Positions 58,245 through 64,000 of a DNA stretch of 64,000 bases are shown in pieces (position 1 is the stretch's first letter; each line of letters begins with the position of its first letter). The position numbers and the translations under genes are program-made. The DNA comes from Streblospio benedicti (Eukaryota > Annelida > Polychaeta > Spionida > Spionidae), in NCBI GenBank assembly GCA_019095985.1, contig CM032659.1, positions 18,917,258-18,981,257 of the forward strand, given 5' to 3'. Below the pieces are notes generated by a model. That model searched no databases, was not told the DNA's origin, and was given only the letters and a program-made list of their open reading frames with translations.

Positions 58245-58344
58245 NNNNNNNNNNNNNNNNNNNNNNNNNNNNNNNNNNNNNNNNNNNNNNNNNNNNNNNN
58301 NNNNNNNNNNNNNNNNNNNNNNNNNNNNNNNNNNNNNNNNNNNN
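58245..58344. other. Assembly gap of 100 N
   Basis: Exactly 100 unknown bases, the usual placeholder for a join of unknown length. Sequence character changes across it, from plain AT-rich DNA on the left to an eroded mobile-element coding region on the right. Confidence 0.99.
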
Positions 58345-59770
58345 ATCTTTTTCGTTTTTGTACCAAACGGAAGCTTTTTAAGGGGGGGAAAATGTCAGTC
58401 ATTATTTTAGAGTTTTCGTCCTTCAATCTTTTTCGATTTTAGCTTTTTTACAGATTTCTTCTTTTTCTGCTTAGTAGCTTTCTTTTTAGGTGCTTCTCTT
58501 ATTTTTAGCTCTCTTTTATACTCCGGGCTTTGACTCTTCAAAGGTTTAGTCAAGCCACCCACTTTTTGCCGAATCGGTTTTAAAACCCTTAGTAACTCTA
58601 CTATCCCTTATAGAGTTAAAAAACGGTTGAAGTTGTTTCTGTTTTCAAGCGAAGGGTGCGTAAGATTGTGGTCTCTTCTTGTCCAGCGACATTATTAAAC
58701 TAAAGAGTGGAGTGAATAATGCCACCATTTATACAGTTCAATTGCATCAGATTTCTTCATCCATATCGAACATTTTTTATCATAGCCGTCCAAACTTGAT
58801 TAATACGTGAGGAACACCTTTTAATTTTTTTTCGTCTATAAATTTGTCTACTTTTAAAATCTCTATTTCTTTATATTTGTAACCTTGGACAAGTTCTTAT
58901 TGTAAAAACTCCACCCTCAATGTTTCACCTGAACAGTCTTTTATCTTATACATTTTGTATCCCATCTTTTTTATATCTGTAAGCTATAACAAATAATTCA
59001 TTTGTGAATTTCGTCACCTTCTTCGCTATGACTTACGGATTTATCAAACTGATTACATAATCACCAACTTTAAAATAATATTTATAATTTTTTCCGGTTT
59101 TCTCGATTTTAAAAGGTTTTCGAATATGATTTGATTATATTATATTGATTCCTTTCATTCGGTTTTGAATCCTGTAGAAAGAAAGTGACATGTTTGTATC
59201 CGTCAATAATTTGTTGTAAAGATGTAATATATGTCGAAGTTTTTTGTTTTGCTTTTATATCTCGTCAATCGCGATCTTAAATATCTAATAAAACTTTCAA
59301 TTATTGTTCCTTTTCCTGATCCTCCGACAAAGAAATGTCTCACATTATTGATGAATAACAATTCTTGACACGTGGGCGATTTGAATTCGCTACCTCTATC
59401 AGGCGATATCGATTCTGTTAGCGGCCATTGCTTCAACATGGTTTCTGTCGCTTTTATATATTTCTTGAGCTTTTTCAATTTCATTGGGAAAGCGAAAAGC
59501 TAATTTTACTTTAAAATATCTACACCAACATAGAGAAATTTTTGTTCCATTGTTAGAATTCTGACGAATTATGAACATCCATTAGATCGTGACTTCGACT
59601 TGTTGAAATTGTCTCTGCACTCTGACTCTTGGTCTTGGAAACCTTTTTGGATTTTTCTTATATATATTATAAGAATCTAATTGGTTTAGCGCATCTTTTA
59701 TTCGCGATAATCCAATTTTAATGTTTTCCTCTAACATAAAATATATATCTTCCTTATAACTTTCCTAACC
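58345..59770 (-). mobile_element. Polinton/Maverick-like integrase relic, broken
   Basis: Minus-strand fossil of a retroviral-type (c-)integrase. The best-kept part (about 59203-59484) shows core residues of the DDE domain's second half (DRGSEF, then NNVRHFF, and an ESFIRYLRSRLTRY stretch like the family's ERFNRTLK region). Farther along, toward the gap, is a chromodomain-like end, as Polinton integrases carry, and a lysine-rich tail. The element is clearly broken, with several breaks, and looks old. No capsid, polymerase B or terminal repeats were seen; the rest may lie in the gap or be lost. A Ginger-type DNA transposon integrase is the alternative. Confidence 0.5.
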
Positions 59771-59958
59771 CCCAATATCACTGTGGATATCATGGGCATT
59801 ATATGAATTATGATACATGTACAGTTGTGCACAGCCATTGTATAAAAATTCATGGAAACCATCATCACCCACCACTGTACAACTGCCCTCAGTGGACATT
59901 GTGTACCGGGTGCATTGTGTGCGGTTTGCAGGTGCTTATATTACACACAAAACATCAA

Positions 59959-60566
59959 CAGTAAAACCTCTTAGTTAGTGACACTGGTGAGAAGAGAAAA
60001 GTGTCCTTAATAATGTGTCCCGTAGTGACGCATCTTTTAGTATACTAAAGATGCGTGTCCACATAAGTGACGCATCTTTAGTATACTAAAGATGCGTCAC
60101 TTATGTGAACAATAATCGCTATGGACTTTTCTTCTCACCAGTGTCACTAACTAGAGACGATTGCAATATTTAACAGGCGGGGGGGACCGGTGCGGATTGA
60201 AAACTTGTCTGAAAAAAGGTCTTGTACTCTGCTGATGTGAAGAAAAAATGATGTCACATGGCCTCTATTCATAAAAAAAATCTGCATCCCCTCCCATGAA
60301 TATTCGGCGTGATTAATTTGTACTGATTCACTCACATCGAGGTGGGATTTCAGCAGCTGAAAAAATATACATGTCCCATGCCCAGCGAGAATGAAAAATC
60401 ATCCGGTTCCCCTACTTTGCACCTTGAAAAAGTACCTGTCCCCCTACCAAATGCACCGGTGCCCCTTCCTGGTAAATATTGCACCGTCCCCTAACAATCT
60501 AAATGAAAACGTGTCCCTTAATGTGAAGTGCCACTATTAGAGGTGGTCCACGGGGAGGTTTTACTG
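59959..60566. mobile_element. ~608-bp pogo-like element with nested palindromes
   Basis: The perfect 12-bp inverted ends CAGTAAAACCTC and GAGGTTTTACTG match the MITE family's termini. Inside, AGTTAGTGACACTGGTGAG (59972) is mirrored by CTCACCAGTGTCACTAACT (60135), and between them lies a 48-bp perfect palindrome (60060-60107). Flanking TA is not preserved. No coding capacity. Confidence 0.65.
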
Positions 60567-61116
60567 AGAGGCTTCACTGTACTAGAAACATGGGACAGAG
60601 TGCATCCGTACTTTGTGTTCATGAAGATGATCAAAATCAACTCTTTAAGAATAACAGTTTTGCGTTTTACCAAACAGTTTAAACGTCTCTTTTAACAATA
60701 AACTTGGTTTTAATATTGTGAAAACAAAATATTTCAATATCAATATCAAAGGAACATGTGTCAAACCCTCTTTAATTTTGACGATAAAGCTATTTTTTCA
60801 AAACAAATGTGAACTGAATAAGGAATTCTATGTCGTAGCTATTAAACTTGCATCTAAATAGTTGTTAACTTTGTTTTCTTTGAAATACAGGTATTTTTTA
60901 TACGCATAAAAGCTGTTTTCTTTTTTAGGCCTATCTCCATGAAAAGCTATCCAGTTTGAAATAGTGAAATGATGTGATGTCAAATATATATGTTTGTGTG
61001 AAAGACCAGCAATACGTAACTGGGGGCAAGATTAAACACTTCTCTTTGGCTAGTGTCTGATGTTTGTATTTCAAAACAAGGGCAAATATGTGTAAGCTTA
61101 TACCACATATAATTGC

Positions 61117-63821
61117 CAGCAATGCTCTAAATTGCATCAGACACTCTGTGGTATAAATACATCATATTTGGTGACTCCATTTCTTCATAAAAAGACCTCT
61201 CTGTAAAAAGATCGTCTCTTGAGACCATGTGATATGTCTATTGTAATAAAAACATGGTAATATCCATGGAAACTGTTTTACCTGTACTGTTTATTTAGAA
61301 TAATTTGAACCAATTTAAATTTCAGATTAGAAATTACAAAGTGAAACATTTTGCAGAATACAGTGTACATGGACAAGTTGCTCAACCATTTTAAAGCAAA
61401 CTGTATTGTAAAATATTTCCTACCAAATTAATACTAATTATTGGTCATAAATATAATCAGCCAATGGACAAATGATATATATGGACACAATCCCCATTCC
61501 CAGCATCACCAAAAAGATGAGGAGCCCAAAACATAGATACTAAAGGCAGACAAATGTTCCACTTTGAATCCAGGTAAATACTTCAACAATTTATTTAAAG
61601 CTCTGAAGTGTATGCATGCTTCCATTTTACGTACAAGAAATGTTTGAGTTTTCAAATGACAAAGTCTATATTTGTAATTTATACTTAGGTCAAGTCTGTG
61701 TATTGGGAATGGCACACAATGACTCCAACATGTCAAATTCAATTTTGCCCTCAATAAAAAGCAACAAGATGCAAAGTGTTTATTGGTGCTTTAGAAGTCG
61801 GGTTGTCGCTTAAAAGTCAGCTTGTCATAAGGTGAACAGAGAGAAAGCGATGATTTAGTGATTTTTATTCTCCCTGCAAATTCCAATAGTGAGCATTGTG
61901 ATACTGCCTCACTGTTTACGAGTTTCAAGAAAGGAAGAACATATAATTTAACAGAACAAGTTCCATATCTAAGTGTGTGGAAAATATTTTCATGGTTGCC
62001 CACTACTCTAAAAAGAGGCCTAACTTAAAAAAAAGAAATGTTTGTGAATAATATTCTTGTATATTAAATTGTATTTGATAATATATATTTTGGATAGAAT
62101 TGTAAAATGTTATAATATAATGTAACATCTAATTTTATATATTTGAATCTTGGGGTTTCTTCTAAAACGATTCCTGGAGGTTAAATAGTACTGGCATGTA
62201 GTACAGATGAACCACTTTTTCAAGACAATTACAAAGAACTATTATGTAAAGAAACAGCCCCCATAGAGAGTGTATTCCACCTATATGTTTTTACTTCCAT
62301 CCAGTGGTCAGAGCATGTATTCTAAAATCCAGAATTTTATTGTACCCTTCATTTGGCACAAAATTACCTTAAAGTTGAATCTATATGTCTGATGGTCCAA
62401 GAAAATTGTCATATTTACTATGTACAAATATTAATATTACAGCCAGCGCATGAATATCATAGCAAGTTAAAACAGCCACCTTTTTCATGTAGTATTCAAT
62501 TGAAATAATATTCAAATATAATTATAAATTGTAAACTATGTAGAAAAACTGTAAATCTGTAATGCTTAGGTAACAATATACGTATATATATTTCATATTC
62601 AAAGTAAAAAGAAATACCAAAAACCAAGCAAATGCAGGGGTACAATAAAAATCACAAAGGTTATAGATATATGTAAATACTGGATGGAAGTAAAAACATA
62701 GGTGGAATACACTCTCTATGGGAGGCTTATTTCTTTAAAATAATAGTTCTTCTGTAATTGTCTTGAAAAAGTGGTTCTTCTGTACTAGTATTATTTGCTC
62801 TCTCAAGGTCATTTTGAAAAAGCAAGATTCATAGAAATATACAAAAATTAGATATTCATTATATAATAACATTTTACATAATTCTATCAAAATAAATTAT
62901 CAAATACAATTATACAAAATATTATTCACACAAACAAATAAAAAAAGTCGACCTCTCATAGAGAGTGGAAGGAATAACCATGAAAATGTACATTTCCCCT
63001 TTCATTGCAGAATATGTAGGAACTTGAATTAATATTCATATCTTACTAACCACTCATTTAAAACTCATAAAACACTGGCCAGTATATCACAATGCTCACT
63101 ATTGCTTCAAGTCAAATTTGCAGGAGAAAAAAATCACTAAACCATGCTCTCTCCATTGTTCATATATTAAGCTAGCTTTAAGCGACAACCCGTCTTCTAA
63201 GCACACCATTAAAACATGCCCATATTGCGCTTAAAATATTGAAATCATTCCAATCCTTACAAATACAATACCTGAAGTTGACCCAACTAAAATAAATTAC
63301 AAATATACTTTGTTATTTGAAAATAAAACATTTCATATACATGTATAAAATGGAAATATTACAATGTACTTCAACAAATAAAATCTGTTGCCAAAATATT
63401 TACCTGGGAGCAGGTTCATATGGATTTCAAGTGGAGACATTTGTCCTTTGATTATCTATGTTTTAGGCTAATCTTTGTGGTGTGCTGGGAATGGGGTTTT
63501 GTCCATATATATCACATTTTGTCCATTTGGCACAGCTATATTATTTACACGACACTTGAAGCTTTATTTTACAATACAATTTGCTTCCAAAATGTACGAA
63601 CTGACAATCACATGTACGCTACAATATTCTGCAAACGTTCACTTTGTGTTCTAATAACAATTTAATTTGGTTCAAATTATTCTAAATTAAACAGTACGGG
63701 CAAAAACAAACAGTTTCCATAGATATTACCATGTTTTTATTACAATAGACATATATCTACATGGTCTCACCAAATATAGACAATACATAGGTGATCTGGT
63801 CTCAATTTAGAGGCATTGCTG
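61117..63821. mobile_element. 2.7-kb foldback element, arms ~1.2 kb
   Basis: The left arm from CAGCAATGCTCTAAATTG and the right arm ending CAATTTAGAGGCATTGCTG are inverted copies over almost their whole length. Landmarks: GTAATAAAAACATGG (61253) with CCATGTTTTTATTAC (63729); AAGCAACAAGATGC region with its mirror near 63.2 kb; CACTTTTTCAAGACAATTAC (62213) with GTAATTGTCTTGAAAAAGTG (62754); TATTGTACCC (62338) with GGGGTACAATA (62637). The central loop is about 240 bases. Arms differ by indels and substitutions, so this is not a simple read artefact. The ends resemble the pogo-like MITE family. No transposase frame. Confidence 0.75.
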
Positions 63822-64000
63822 TAATTATATGAATAGTTGATACAAATTCTCCTAATGAGTAGAGAAGTATTTAATCTTAAATTCTAATGGCGAGGCAATC
63901 AATATACAATTATAGGGCTAGTTATTGAAATGAAATATCATAATTATTAGACATACTCAAATATATGACAGATTGGATTGATTAATTGCACAATTCAATA

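Noticed and set aside
61506-62003. Short open frames within the foldback arms as transposase remnants
   Set aside because: They are under 100 codons with no catalytic motif and are explained by AT-rich arm sequence.

Overview
The window is nuclear DNA from an animal. It has spliced GT-AG genes with short exons, AT-rich introns, tRNA-derived SINEs, a LINE tail, many short inverted-repeat DNA transposons and a 100-N assembly gap. The genes (a GALNT, an ORMDL, an SLC16-type transporter and a sushi/fucolectin-like/EGF/Ig membrane protein) and the frequent TACATGTA-type words suggest a marine bilaterian invertebrate. The phylum cannot be settled from sequence alone.

Layout. 1-4676 is upstream or intronic DNA of a polypeptide N-acetylgalactosaminyltransferase; its ten 3' coding exons lie at 4677-17845 (+) and its membrane-anchor exon is not in view. 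A long AT-rich 3' flank runs to a good poly(A) signal near 22525. A complete three-exon ORMDL gene follows at 23936-25890 (+). Positions 26.5-33 kb are intergenic, with a tandem repeat, a SINE, an 852-bp inverted-repeat element and a LINE tail. A twelve-exon SLC16/MCT-like transporter occupies 33113-43321 (+). Its large intron 8 starts with a GC donor and holds an intact intronless gene on the opposite strand (38481-40208). Positions 45.2-53.0 kb are a tandem segmental duplication, each copy carrying one ankyrin-repeat exon. The second copy has gained a (TG)n expansion, three head-to-tail SINE-like units and an inverted-repeat element. The right end (53-64 kb) has almost no genes: a low-complexity candidate exon, an 88-bp minisatellite, a gap, a broken Polinton-like integrase relic, a palindromic pogo-like element and a 2.7-kb foldback element.

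The genes are not a functional cluster: GALNT acts in Golgi O-glycosylation, ORMDL in control of sphingolipid synthesis in the ER, and the SLC16 protein in plasma-membrane transport. The most unusual structural signals are two. (1) At seven exon edges or stop codons of GALNT and SLC16, the boundary sequence is tandemly copied into the adjoining intron or 3' UTR, giving arrays of decoy splice sites or stop regions. (2) Of nine near-full-length copies of a ~178-bp pogo-like MITE, four end only 24-41 nt before a 3' splice site. Positions 60567-61116 and 63822-64000 show nothing recognisable.
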